Notes under the pieces: generated by a model
What the model was told of the DNA's origin: nothing
What the model saw: only the letters and a program-made list of their open reading frames with translations
Databases searched by the model: none
IMG/VR virus record: IMGVR_UViG_3300027806_000035
Location: 22,447-86,446 of that record
DNA: 64,000 nt
DNA from: a virus
Direction: 5' to 3' (one strand)
In this document: in pieces, positions 24,902 through 33,606 of the stretch
Position numbering within the stretch: position 1 is the first letter of the stretch
Layout of the letters: each line of letters opens with the position of its first letter
Made by a program: the position numbers and the translations under genes

Positions 24902-27900
24902 CTACAGGCCGAGTCGTTTTCTGGTCTTCATGCTATCGGCAAGTTCACGAATCGTCTGGTTCCGGGCCACCTTAGCAGTACGGGCATTAGATGCCTCAAG
25001 CTGCTCGGGAGTGACGAAATCGTACTCGTTGACGCGAGTGGTTTCGTACTTGATCGGAGGCAGTTCTTTCGGGCTGCTGGTGACACGCTCCAGTCGGTCG
25101 ATCTCCCTGGTCGTTTCACTCCGCTGATACGGAACGGCCCGACCATAGTTGCCGGTGTAGATGGTGTCACTAGATTCACCATCACCGCTCTCCATGCTGC
25201 TCGCGGCGCGACGGGTATAGCGGCCGATCGAAGGGGCACTGCCGCCCTTGTCGTCAAGGCCGGGGACGTACAGCTCGTCGTTGGGAATGATCGTGCCTGG
25301 GCGGTCGGGAACCCACAGCTCAGGGCCGTTCTCGCCGATGATCGCCGGGTCGTAGGGATCAGGGCGACCGCCCGAGGCATAGCCAGGCAGGCCGAGGTTG
25401 CCGAGGTTGAGCATTTCGCCGGTAAAGCCGGGGAGCGACGACTTCGGCTTGCTGCCAAACAGACCTGACAGTCCACCGCCAGCGCCAAACATTCCAGTGA
25501 TAGAGCTGATGGATCCGAAGATTGAAGCTGCACCCATCAGGGTGTTGTAAGCCCCGCCCTTGCGGATCATCTGAGCGCCGCCAACGCCCATCGCGATGCT
25601 GCTGATCGCTTGCAGGCCGATGCCAACTGTTTTCTGGAACTTGGTGACAGAATCTGACATCTGAGTGCCGAGATCCTGAACGCTATCTGTCGCTTGCGCG
25701 GCTGCCTGGCCAAGCTGACCCAGCGATTCGGCCGTCTGATTTCCAGCTGCAGTAGCGGGACCATAGGCAGCGCCAACAGCCTCGCGCATTGCATCGTAAG
25801 CCTCAAGCATTCTCCTAGCATTTTCCTCAGCATTGAACTGAGGAGCTGGCTGAACCTGGGACACAACAGAGCCAATTTCGGAAAGAAGCTTGCTGGTGAT
25901 CGCAGGGTTTAGGCCGGGCTCTCTGCCTGGGCCGTGGAAGAAGTTCTGCCCCTCGGCTCGCAGGAAGTCGCCCTGCATCATATTGCCGTACTGGCTAACG
26001 CCTTTGAAATACAAGCGGCCATTGATGTCCTTGATCGACTGCTCAAGAAGTGCGGGATCAAGAAGCTCGGCCTTGACCTTGTTGAACAGGTCGGCGCCGT
26101 AACGATTTGGATTGACGACTTGGGCGCGACTCAGGCCAAAATTTGGTGCATACTGGCCGGCTTGGGTTACGACATCCACCAGATTCGATGGATACTGACC
26201 GGAGCGTGAGCGGCTGAGGATGTTCGCGAAAACATCAGTTCTGCCCAGCGGATCGGATCCACCATATTCGCCAATTGCAGTATTGACTGCAGCCGCAATT
26301 TCTTCATCCGTAAGACGCAGCGCCTCCTTGATGCTTCTGCCGGTCATCGGCAGATCAGGCCCGCCAACGCCCGTGAACTGTCCAGTTGCTCCACTGGACT
26401 GAGCGTCCCGATACCACTGACCGCTCTTGGGGGGCTCCGTTGCCGGCGACCTGCCGCCTGGACCTGGGACAATCCCGTTCGCGGGAGCCGTGGCCGGGGC
26501 CGGAGTGGCGCCGCGAGCCGCCGCAGCCGCAGTCTCAGCCTTTTTGACAAGTTCAATGGCAGCCTGAAGAATCTTGTCGGTATTGTCCTTGACAGCAGTA
26601 ATTGGCTGAAGCAGGGGGTTCTGCTCAGGTTTGATGCCTAAGACATCGGAGAGATTCTTGAACAGCTGATCCTGCAGGGGGCGCAGCGTAAACTCAAGGA
26701 GGACATCAAGAGTCCGATCTGCAACGCCTTCAGCGAAACGCTGAACAGATTCCAGCAGGTTCCCGCCTTTCAGCAGTTCTTTATTGAGCTGGATAAACGA
26801 GTCGGTCCAGCCACTTGCAATATCCCTAAGTCCATTAAGAACCTTGAGCTTGGCATTCAAGTTGTCAAGCGCTTTTGCGTTTCTGAGGATTTCCTCCTCC
26901 TGTCTTGGGTTGATGCCAAGCCCGCCACGGCTGTTGATGATTTGCAGCCACTTATCATATTCGCTGACAGGGAGCAGGAGCGCAGAAATCTCACCCCTCG
27001 CCTGAGTAATGGAGTTGCTGAGCTGGTCGTTTGACTGGGTGTAAAACTCAATTGTTGGCCGCAGCTTTTCAAACTCGACAGTAACTTTTTCCGCAGTGGC
27101 AATTAAGCCGAGCAGTTCGGGTGTCAGCTTGAAATCTGGCCGCCTTGCAAGAGAGCTGACAAGGCTTGTGTAAGAGCCTTGAATGACGCCGATGGCAATT
27201 GAGAAATCGTCTGCGACAAGGCCAAGTGCCTTCCTGGATCTAGTAAGAGAGTCGTCAAGCTCTTTGAATGGACCGGTGGCAAGATCGCTTATGCGACCAA
27301 TAAATTCATTGAAGTTGCCAGCCTGACCAGAATTGACAAGTGAAGTTTCAAGGTCGAGCAGGGTCTTCTGAAGCTGATCCCCGCGTGCCACGGCCTGCGT
27401 TACGCCAGCAGTAGAAACACTCCGAGTGGAGACAGACGGAATCTCCCTGAGCTTTGGAGGAGCCTTTGTTGTCTCAATCGCTTTCAGGTTTTCGCCCGCG
27501 AGCTTCAGATTTTCTGTGATGTTGTCGAAGATTGTTTGATTTGCCGTGAGTACGTCTTGATAGACCTGCTTGCCAGGATTCTCCTTCGCATTGACCTTTG
27601 CGCTTTCAAGGAAGCTGCTCTGCCTTGCCTGCATGACAAGGAGTTCGTTCTTGATAACCTCTGCCTTAAGCGAGGCAATTTTCTTTTCGGCTTCAAATGT
27701 ATTCAGGGCCGCATCTTCGTTTCTGCGTGCAACGCTTCTGTTGATCTCCTGAATTTTTTCGGCGGTGCTGATATTCAGGTCCGAAACCCTCTTGGCAACC
27801 TCGGCCTTGTACTTTTCAAGCTCAACCTGTTGGTTGCTAATCGCAATCTCAAACTGCTTACGGCGTTGCTCGATCTGATCCTGGGCCGAAAGCTGAGCGC

Positions 27901-30900
27901 CAAGGTAGGTGGTTACAGCGTCCGCAAGGCTTTGCGCAAGCTCGTCGCCAGCCAGCTCATTGCGAACCTCAAGCGCAGCATTCTTAAACTGCTGCTCCCT
28001 GATCTGACCCTGCTTGACAAGGATCTCAAGCTCTTTCTGGGCGTTTTCTTGACGAAGCTGGGAGATCCTGTCTTCAACGCCACGGCGAATATCCTCGATC
28101 TGCTTTTCGTAGTCACGACGCAGCTCAAAGGACTGACGATCAAGATCTTCCTGCTCGCGCTTGATGGCGTTGGCTTGTTGCTTGAAGCCCTTCAGGATGT
28201 CCGCTCCTTCGTTCCGCTTATTGAATACTTCGAGATCGCGTTGAGCTGTGTCGCGGCGGGTTTCTGCGTCCCTGATCGCCTTGTCGCGTTGCTCCTGTGG
28301 CTTGAGCTGTGGCGCAGGAGTGGATCTTACAAGTCCAGCGGTGATTTCAGCCAAATCTTTAGTCGGAATCCCAAGAATTGAACCAGCTCCACCGCCTCCA
28401 AGCGGGCGGCCAATCAACCTCTCAAGAAGTCCAGATCCCCTTGGTGCGCCTGCTTTTTCAGCGGCAGCCTGCAACTGCCTGTTTGCAGCCGCTCTAGCTT
28501 CTGGTGTGGCTGCAGCAAAGGCATTCTCAAATCTTTTTTCCGTCCCGCTTCTCTCCAGTCCTGATGCAATAGCATTCAAGATGTCAGTAAGCGGCCCAGC
28601 AACAAGAAGCTGGATCTGTACGCCAAGGTCGGCCATTGCACGCTTCAGGCGATCACCAGCATCAGCGGCTTCACGAAGCTTCGTAGCTCCATCGACCCCG
28701 AGCTTGTTATTCAGTTCACCCTGGATAATCGAGTAGGCAGCGGTCTTATTCCCAGCCTCAATCAGATTGCCAATCAGCTTTTCCTGGCCACGGCTTGCAA
28801 GCAGGCCGGAATCCTTGATCTGCTCAAAGTTGCCGACCAGATCACGCAGCATGTTGCCGGTGTCCTGGGTCGCCTGCATCAGCATGTCCACCTGGGAGCC
28901 GATCGCCGTGCCAGCAAGCGACAGGCCGAAGCCCAGCGTGCCGCCGGCCAGGCCACCGAAGAAGCCGCCCAGACCGCCACCAGCAGCGGCTCCGGCGCCC
29001 TGACCGAACAGGAGGGGGAAGGCGCCACCGATCAGGCCTTCCCCGACCGCCTGGCCGCCTCTCTGGCCGAACCTGCGGGTCAGGAAGTCAGCCCCGGTAT
29101 CCCGGCGAGCAATCTGGTCGTCAACCTTGTTCAGAACTTTGGTCAGCTGATCAAAGCTCGCGTCCGTCATCTTCACGCCTTCGCGTGTTTCAGACAGCGC
29201 CTGAGACAGAAGCTGCAGCTGCTTGATGCTGGCGCCTGACATATCAGCCAGATCCTTCAGGCCAAGAAGCTGATCAGCATTGCCGCGAGCAGCATTTACG
29301 CGGCCCTCAAAGTCGCCAGGATCCGGTCCGGCAGGAGGGGCTGGAGGATTCGGCCCACGACCGCCGCCGCCAGCAGACCGAACAGCGGAAGAGGTGAAAT
29401 TGGCAGCAGATTGAACGCTGAGCGCAAAGTCGCGAATCGGCTTTGTAGCGGAATTCAGTGCTTGCTGCAATTTTTCAAGCGGGGATCCAATAGCGGCACC
29501 GGCTTCGCTACCAAGGGTCTGCGTCTTACCAAAAGCAAAGATTGACGAAAGCGGTGATCCAATGCCGCGCCCCTGAATCTGATTGGCGGAAAACAGGGGA
29601 TTAGAAGGTGGAGCGCTCTGAAGAGTTGGTAGCTTACCGCGAATTCTTTGGTCGCGACTCATCAGAATACCAGGGTTCAGAATTGATGACTCGCCCGCTT
29701 GTCCGGCAACCGGAGACATGGGTGCCGTTACGAACCTGGCAGAGCTGAACTTGTTGGCACTCTTGACGAAGGCGTCATCAATCTGCTTTTCAAGAAGCCC
29801 CGGAAGGTTCCTGAAAATTCGCTCAAGCTTCATTTCCGGGAATACGTCCTGGAACGTACCCCTTGCGCTCGACTCCCTCAGTATTTCGGTTGGGAAGTTC
29901 TGGAGCCCAACCGCATCAATTCGCCTTCTGTATTTAGCCGAATCAATTGTCAGGTCAGCAATGGATTGCGAAAGTGTTCCATAGTTAGCTCCAAGGCTCG
30001 GACGCTTCACCGCAAAATCAAACTGACCTGCGATTCCAGTCTGCGGATTTCTAGTAGGAAGGTTTAGGGAGGCAGTCGCTATGCCCTCTCTTGCCGTTTT
30101 AACGGCTTTCCCAACTGCATTCGCGCCAGCACCAAAGGCCTTGCTGAAGGCCGCTTCAATAGCAGAAGTACCCTGCTCAAGCCTGCTAGTAGTGGCATTG
30201 ATGATGTCACTGATTAGCATAAGAATGAACTTGGGAGGGCTGTTCCTGCCAAAGACCTTATTGATCGCTTTTGTTGCAGCAGACGCAAACTTGGTTGCCG
30301 CCGCAGCAGCGCTGGATGAACCGCCGGCAAGCTTGTCGGCAAAAGTGCTTACAACGCTCGCGCCAGTTTCAGCGGCGCCAGAGACTGCGCCCTTGAGGCC
30401 GCCAGCACCAGTTCCTGTAGCTTTCCCGCCAACAGAAGCGTTGAACGCACCGATGATGTTGCTCAGGGCTTGCTCGCCACTGCGACCGCCACGGAAGACC
30501 TTGGCGGCAGTGTCTGCACGTCCGAGATCACCAAGAATCGAGGTCAGGGTTCCGGTATCGCGCTGCTGCCCACGGCCAAGCCTTTTTGCAAGCTGCTCGG
30601 ATGCTTTTGACTCAGCCTGCGCATTGGCCGCTCTTTGCTTCTCTAGCGCAAGCAGTTGCCTTGTTCCGTTTAGCTCTTCATCAAGAATATCCAGGCTCTT
30701 CGCGGAAATCTCAAACGTATCAGCCTTTGCGGCATTGAGTGTATTTTGGAGCTTGACAAGGGTGTCACCAATCTCAACGCCTTTTGCCTGCGCTCCGGCA
30801 AGTTTCTCCTGCAAAAGGAGGCCAGAGGCGAGGATGTTAGCGAGTCGCTTTGGCGCATCAATTGGTGAGACGTCAGTGGTTCGGATATTTGAAGGCCTGA

Positions 30901-32302
30901 TTTGTCCAGCCTGGCCGGCTCCAGCCTTGGTGGACACTCCACTGGAAAGCTCCTCCACCTGAGCTAATGCACTTCTCCAGTTTATTCCCTTTGCTGCAAG
31001 TTTCTGCGCCTCAGTTACTGGCGTTGGCGTTCCACGTCTATTCAGGCGCTCAAGCGACATTCGCTGGCGGTCAATTTCAGCTGTCTGACGCTTCGAGGCC
31101 GTTAGATCCCTTTCGGCAAGCGAGGAAGTTGCCTTGTCAAGCTTTTGGCGAAGCTCAAGTTTTTGGTTTTGACTGAGAAATGCTTGGTCAACACGAGTCT
31201 CAAGAGCCGCAATTCGATCAAGCTGCAGTTCAATCTTATCATAGTATCCCTGCTTCTTGATGATTGATTTCGGATCATCAAGCCTGGAGGCAGGGCCAAG
31301 CTGCGGCTGAATCTTCATACTTTGGCCACGCAGGCCAAATCCGCTCATTTCCTCGCGAACAGATGCAATCCGCTCCTCAAGAGCCCGGTACTCATTGGAG
31401 ATAACAGGAACAAGAGAGCGCAGTCTTTCTAGGTAGCCAAGGTATGAGTCCATTGCGGCCTCGCTTCTTGTCACCGTGTCACCCATTGCAAGCGCGGAAG
31501 CAATGAGCTTGCGGGAGCCGGCAAGATTGGCTTCTGATGTACCTTGACCAAAATTTTGACGCTGAGCCTGAGGAGATAAACCAAAGGCGATAGCCCGAAA
31601 GCGTTGCTGTTCGGCTTCTGCGAGCTTCTTGTTCGCCCCCTCTACGGCAACACTGAATCTATTGAAATCGGCAGACGCAATTTTAACGTTATTTGCAACC
31701 AGCGAAAGAGCGGATGCCTGCTCTTTGAGCTGACTTATGCTTGCGTCAAGGCCTACGTCTTTGCCAAGCCCGCCAGTTACGAGTTTCTTGCGGAGATCTC
31801 CAATGCGGAGATAGGCATCAGCAAGGCCCTGAAGCGCGTTTACGCTTGCCTGGTTTTTCATGGCAAGGCCAAGGGCTCTGTTAAGCCCGATCGCCCCGGT
31901 CTGGGCCTCCCTCTGCCTCTGTGTTAGCTGGGCTGTTTTGCTGTTGAGTTCATCAATAGCGCTGGCCGCGTCAAGAATATCTTGCTGTAACTTTTTATAG
32001 GTTTTTGTTTCTGGATTTTTCAGTCTTGACAGTCTTTGCTGCGCCTTTTCGATTTTATCAAAGTTTTTTTGAATTTCAGCTCCAGCCCCAGCAATACCCT
32101 TTCCAGCATCGTCCGAAATACGGTTAAGCGCAGTCATGCTTGACTGCAGCTTTTCCACATCACGCACAGCTCTTGACGCGGATACGTCCAGCGGGGAGCT
32201 ATTTAGCCTATTAACAATGTCGTCAAGCTTGCTAACTCTTTCAATCAGCCTGTCAACAGCTGAGCGGCCAGTTACCAGAAGGTCAATTGAAGCGCCAGCC
32301 AT
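24902..32302 (-). CDS. Tail tape-measure protein with embedded hydrolase-like domain
   Basis: The protein has 2466 residues. It starts with long alpha-helical coiled regions (SAVDRLIERVSKLDDIVNRL onward). A hydrophobic Gly-rich segment at about 1080-1140 (GGAFPLLFGQGAGAAAGGG, then GTLGFGLSLAGTAIG) may enter the host membrane. More coiled coil follows near 1330-1560. Residues about 1995-2145 (EIAAAVNTAIGEYGG, VFANILSRSRSGQYPSNLVD, AGQYAPNFGLS) resemble SleB-type cell-wall hydrolases (Hydrolase_2), in which an 'E...A.GE', 'NR', 'GQ(F/Y)' order is typical. The length predicts a tail of roughly 350-370 nm at 1.5 angstrom per residue. The last ten residues are recoded relative to the copy at 23532-23564. 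Confidence 0.9.
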   Translation of the reverse strand: MAGASIDLLVTGRSAVDRLIERVSKLDDIVNRLNSSPLDVSASRAVRDVEKLQSSMTALNRISDDAGKGIAGAGAEIQKNFDKIEKAQQRLSRLKNPETKTYKKLQQDILDAASAIDELNSKTAQLTQRQREAQTGAIGLNRALGLAMKNQASVNALQGLADAYLRIGDLRKKLVTGGLGKDVGLDASISQLKEQASALSLVANNVKIASADFNRFSVAVEGANKKLAEAEQQRFRAIAFGLSPQAQRQNFGQGTSEANLAGSRKLIASALAMGDTVTRSEAAMDSYLGYLERLRSLVPVISNEYRALEERIASVREEMSGFGLRGQSMKIQPQLGPASRLDDPKSIIKKQGYYDKIELQLDRIAALETRVDQAFLSQNQKLELRQKLDKATSSLAERDLTASKRQTAEIDRQRMSLERLNRRGTPTPVTEAQKLAAKGINWRSALAQVEELSSGVSTKAGAGQAGQIRPSNIRTTDVSPIDAPKRLANILASGLLLQEKLAGAQAKGVEIGDTLVKLQNTLNAAKADTFEISAKSLDILDEELNGTRQLLALEKQRAANAQAESKASEQLAKRLGRGQQRDTGTLTSILGDLGRADTAAKVFRGGRSGEQALSNIIGAFNASVGGKATGTGAGGLKGAVSGAAETGASVVSTFADKLAGGSSSAAAAATKFASAATKAINKVFGRNSPPKFILMLISDIINATTSRLEQGTSAIEAAFSKAFGAGANAVGKAVKTAREGIATASLNLPTRNPQTGIAGQFDFAVKRPSLGANYGTLSQSIADLTIDSAKYRRRIDAVGLQNFPTEILRESSARGTFQDVFPEMKLERIFRNLPGLLEKQIDDAFVKSANKFSSARFVTAPMSPVAGQAGESSILNPGILMSRDQRIRGKLPTLQSAPPSNPLFSANQIQGRGIGSPLSSIFAFGKTQTLGSEAGAAIGSPLEKLQQALNSATKPIRDFALSVQSAANFTSSAVRSAGGGGRGPNPPAPPAGPDPGDFEGRVNAARGNADQLLGLKDLADMSGASIKQLQLLSQALSETREGVKMTDASFDQLTKVLNKVDDQIARRDTGADFLTRRFGQRGGQAVGEGLIGGAFPLLFGQGAGAAAGGGLGGFFGGLAGGTLGFGLSLAGTAIGSQVDMLMQATQDTGNMLRDLVGNFEQIKDSGLLASRGQEKLIGNLIEAGNKTAAYSIIQGELNNKLGVDGATKLREAADAGDRLKRAMADLGVQIQLLVAGPLTDILNAIASGLERSGTEKRFENAFAAATPEARAAANRQLQAAAEKAGAPRGSGLLERLIGRPLGGGGAGSILGIPTKDLAEITAGLVRSTPAPQLKPQEQRDKAIRDAETRRDTAQRDLEVFNKRNEGADILKGFKQQANAIKREQEDLDRQSFELRRDYEKQIEDIRRGVEDRISQLRQENAQKELEILVKQGQIREQQFKNAALEVRNELAGDELAQSLADAVTTYLGAQLSAQDQIEQRRKQFEIAISNQQVELEKYKAEVAKRVSDLNISTAEKIQEINRSVARRNEDAALNTFEAEKKIASLKAEVIKNELLVMQARQSSFLESAKVNAKENPGKQVYQDVLTANQTIFDNITENLKLAGENLKAIETTKAPPKLREIPSVSTRSVSTAGVTQAVARGDQLQKTLLDLETSLVNSGQAGNFNEFIGRISDLATGPFKELDDSLTRSRKALGLVADDFSIAIGVIQGSYTSLVSSLARRPDFKLTPELLGLIATAEKVTVEFEKLRPTIEFYTQSNDQLSNSITQARGEISALLLPVSEYDKWLQIINSRGGLGINPRQEEEILRNAKALDNLNAKLKVLNGLRDIASGWTDSFIQLNKELLKGGNLLESVQRFAEGVADRTLDVLLEFTLRPLQDQLFKNLSDVLGIKPEQNPLLQPITAVKDNTDKILQAAIELVKKAETAAAAARGATPAPATAPANGIVPGPGGRSPATEPPKSGQWYRDAQSSGATGQFTGVGGPDLPMTGRSIKEALRLTDEEIAAAVNTAIGEYGGSDPLGRTDVFANILSRSRSGQYPSNLVDVVTQAGQYAPNFGLSRAQVVNPNRYGADLFNKVKAELLDPALLEQSIKDINGRLYFKGVSQYGNMMQGDFLRAEGQNFFHGPGREPGLNPAITSKLLSEIGSVVSQVQPAPQFNAEENARRMLEAYDAMREAVGAAYGPATAAGNQTAESLGQLGQAAAQATDSVQDLGTQMSDSVTKFQKTVGIGLQAISSIAMGVGGAQMIRKGGAYNTLMGAASIFGSISSITGMFGAGGGLSGLFGSKPKSSLPGFTGEMLNLGNLGLPGYASGGRPDPYDPAIIGENGPELWVPDRPGTIIPNDELYVPGLDDKGGSAPSIGRYTRRAASSMESGDGESSDTIYTGNYGRAVPYQRSETTREIDRLERVTSSPKELPPIKYETTRVNEYDFVTPEQLEASNARTAKVARNQTIRELADSMKTRKRLGL

Positions 32303-32336
32303 TGAGCCAAAAACTCTTCTCTAGCCAGTATAGGCA

Positions 32337-32927
32337 CTATAAGCGAAAACCGATTTCGACCCCTCTCCGAACATTGAAAGATAGCTGGCCGCCTCTTGTG
32401 TAGGTCTGGAACCAAAACTTCGGAGCAGTAATTGAAGCATTTGGATCTTCCCTTGTGTATCCAATGGCAATGTCAGGGCGAAGGCCAAAGTCTTGCATTC
32501 CACCTCCATCCTTGCGCCTGAATCCACGCTCAATCACCGGCTTAATGGGAGTGCCGATCGCAAAGAAAAGCCCCTCTTCTTCGTCAATTGCAATTCCAGC
32601 ATAAGGAGATGAGTTCGTGATTTCAAATCTAATCATATCGCTGCCAACTTTTGAATTCAGAACTCGCTCGTATCTGCTGAGAGGGAAGTTTCTTTTGTTG
32701 TACGAGTAGACGGATCCCTCCTTTCTTGGGGGGCTTGCGGCGCCGCCAGGGATCACCACATCCCAAGCAGACGAAAAGCTGCCGCTCCACGCGGGACCGG
32801 CCTGCGCAAGTCCATTCGTCACCTCAACGGCGACCTGTTGCACCGCCTTTGCAACTGCCTTATTGATCTGCCCCTGCAGATCCTTGGCAAGGCTGATGTT
32901 TTGTCCGCGCCTTCTTACTCTGGCCAT
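32337..32927 (-). CDS. HK97 gp10-like tail/neck protein, second paralogue
   Basis: This 196-residue protein shares a clear pattern with the protein at 34894: NGLAQAGPAWSGSF against NGLAAKGPAYSGDF, FEITNSSPYAGIAID against FEIVNTSPYALYAMD, and a C terminus with RGGQLSFNVRR against RGGEMSADVKR. The GPAxSGxFxxxW motif followed by a central strand is the gp10-like neck/tail-completion signature. It lies between the GT chaperone and the tape measure, an unusual place for a neck protein, so it may have a different role in the tail. Confidence 0.65.
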   Translation of the reverse strand: MARVRRRGQNISLAKDLQGQINKAVAKAVQQVAVEVTNGLAQAGPAWSGSFSSAWDVVIPGGAASPPRKEGSVYSYNKRNFPLSRYERVLNSKVGSDMIRFEITNSSPYAGIAIDEEEGLFFAIGTPIKPVIERGFRRKDGGGMQDFGLRPDIAIGYTREDPNASITAPKFWFQTYTRGGQLSFNVRRGVEIGFRL

Positions 32928-32950
32928 TTTTTATTTCAACTCTAGCCAAG

Positions 32951-32974
32951 AAAAAGGGGCCTACCGGCGGCCCC
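32951..32974 (-). terminator. Rho-independent terminator after the GT frame
   Basis: The arms GGGGCC/GGCCCC form a 6-bp GC stem, and the minus-strand transcript ends in T5. The stop codon of the frameshifted product (32961-32963) lies inside the hairpin. Confidence 0.75.
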
Positions 32975-33523
32975 TCTTCGCTTTACTTATCGCCTCTTCT
33001 TGATCTTCCTGTTTGATCTTGAAGTAAGCTGACCAGAGGATTAGTTCCTCTGGGGTCATCGTCGTATCGACTTCGCGGAGACTCTTGCCAAGAGTTTCTG
33101 CAACTACCAGTTTCAGGTAGGTCCAGCGGTCTTCGCGGAGTTCGTCTGCGATTTTTTTGTCGAGGACTCAACCTCATCATCCTCACTGCCAAGGACAACA
33201 AGAATCAGCTTGTCAAGATCCTCAGCACGAATCGCGGTCTTCAGCTCGGGGATTTCCCCAGCTGCAAACATCGCGCTGCCATCAGCATTCTTGGCCTTGC
33301 TGACGAGCAGATAGATCAGCCAGTCGGAATCGTCATCCTTGGTCTTGGATGCAGCACGGGCATTGCGACGAGCCCGGTCACGCTCAGCTGCAACCAGCGG
33401 CGTGATATACATTTCAAGCTCGGTGAAGCCATCGCTGAGAGGAACGACCTTCTTGATTGGTTCAAGATTGGCGGCCTGCTTCAGCTTTTCAAGAGCTGTG
33501 CCGAAGCCAGTAGTGGAGGCCAT
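32961..33523 (-). CDS. Tail assembly chaperone GT, made by -1 ribosomal frameshift
   Basis: Ribosomes start at 33523, read the G frame to the A7 run (33152-33158), slip back one base and continue to the TAG at 32961-32963. The base at 33152 is read twice. This gives 215 residues: 152 from the G frame and 63 from the T frame. The added part begins IADELREDRWTYLKLV and contains MTPEELILWSAYFKIKQEDQ, the helix pattern seen at the C terminus of lambda-type GT chaperones. GT binds the tape measure and recruits tube subunits. The frame has no start of its own. Confidence 0.85.
33113..33523 (-). CDS. Tail assembly chaperone G
   Basis: The protein has 136 residues from the ATG at 33523 (MASTTGFGTALEKLKQ). 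A longer reading from 33607 would run back through the terminator at 33557-33582 and is rejected. The protein has a folded core (LSDGFTELEMYITPLVAAERDRARR) and a helix with SDWLIYLLVSKA, then an acidic stretch before the slippery site. It lies between the tube and tape-measure genes, the conserved place for G/GT chaperones. The normal product ends in NSAKTAGPT after passing the A7 run in frame. Confidence 0.85.
   Translation of the reverse strand: MASTTGFGTALEKLKQAANLEPIKKVVPLSDGFTELEMYITPLVAAERDRARRNARAASKTKDDDSDWLIYLLVSKAKNADGSAMFAAGEIPELKTAIRAEDLDKLILVVLGSEDDEVESSTKKSQTNSAKTAGPT
33152..33158 (-). other. Slippery heptamer for programmed -1 frameshift
   Basis: A7 on the minus strand lies in the frame A AAA AAA, the canonical X XXY YYZ arrangement for -1 slippage, 14 codons before the G stop. 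Confidence 0.85.
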
Positions 33524-33556
33524 GTGAATAGACGGAGGCTTGAACAGGATAGCAAC

Positions 33557-33582
33557 AAAAAAGCCCCCGAACAAGCGGGGGC
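33557..33582 (-). terminator. Strong terminator after the tail tube gene
   Basis: A perfect 7-bp stem (GCCCCCG/CGGGGGC) with a six-base loop is followed by T6 in the minus-strand transcript. It lies between the stop of the tube gene and the start of G, and should lower expression of the downstream genes. Confidence 0.9.
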
Positions 33583-33606
33583 AGGCGAGGCTCCAGCCGA
33601 ACAGCA

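Larger units (their letters stand above)
23565..24934 (-). mobile_element. IS200/IS605-type TnpB-only element inserted in the tape-measure 3' end
   Basis: The right end is marked by a hairpin (23575-23594, arms GCTACCAT and ATGGTGGC with one G-U pair) followed by TCAA (23565-23568), a known type of IS200/IS605 right cleavage site. The left end is less certain. If the recoded tape-measure codons came with the element it begins at 24934; otherwise it begins just after the tape-measure stop at 24902. No TnpA transposase is present. Confidence 0.7.
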
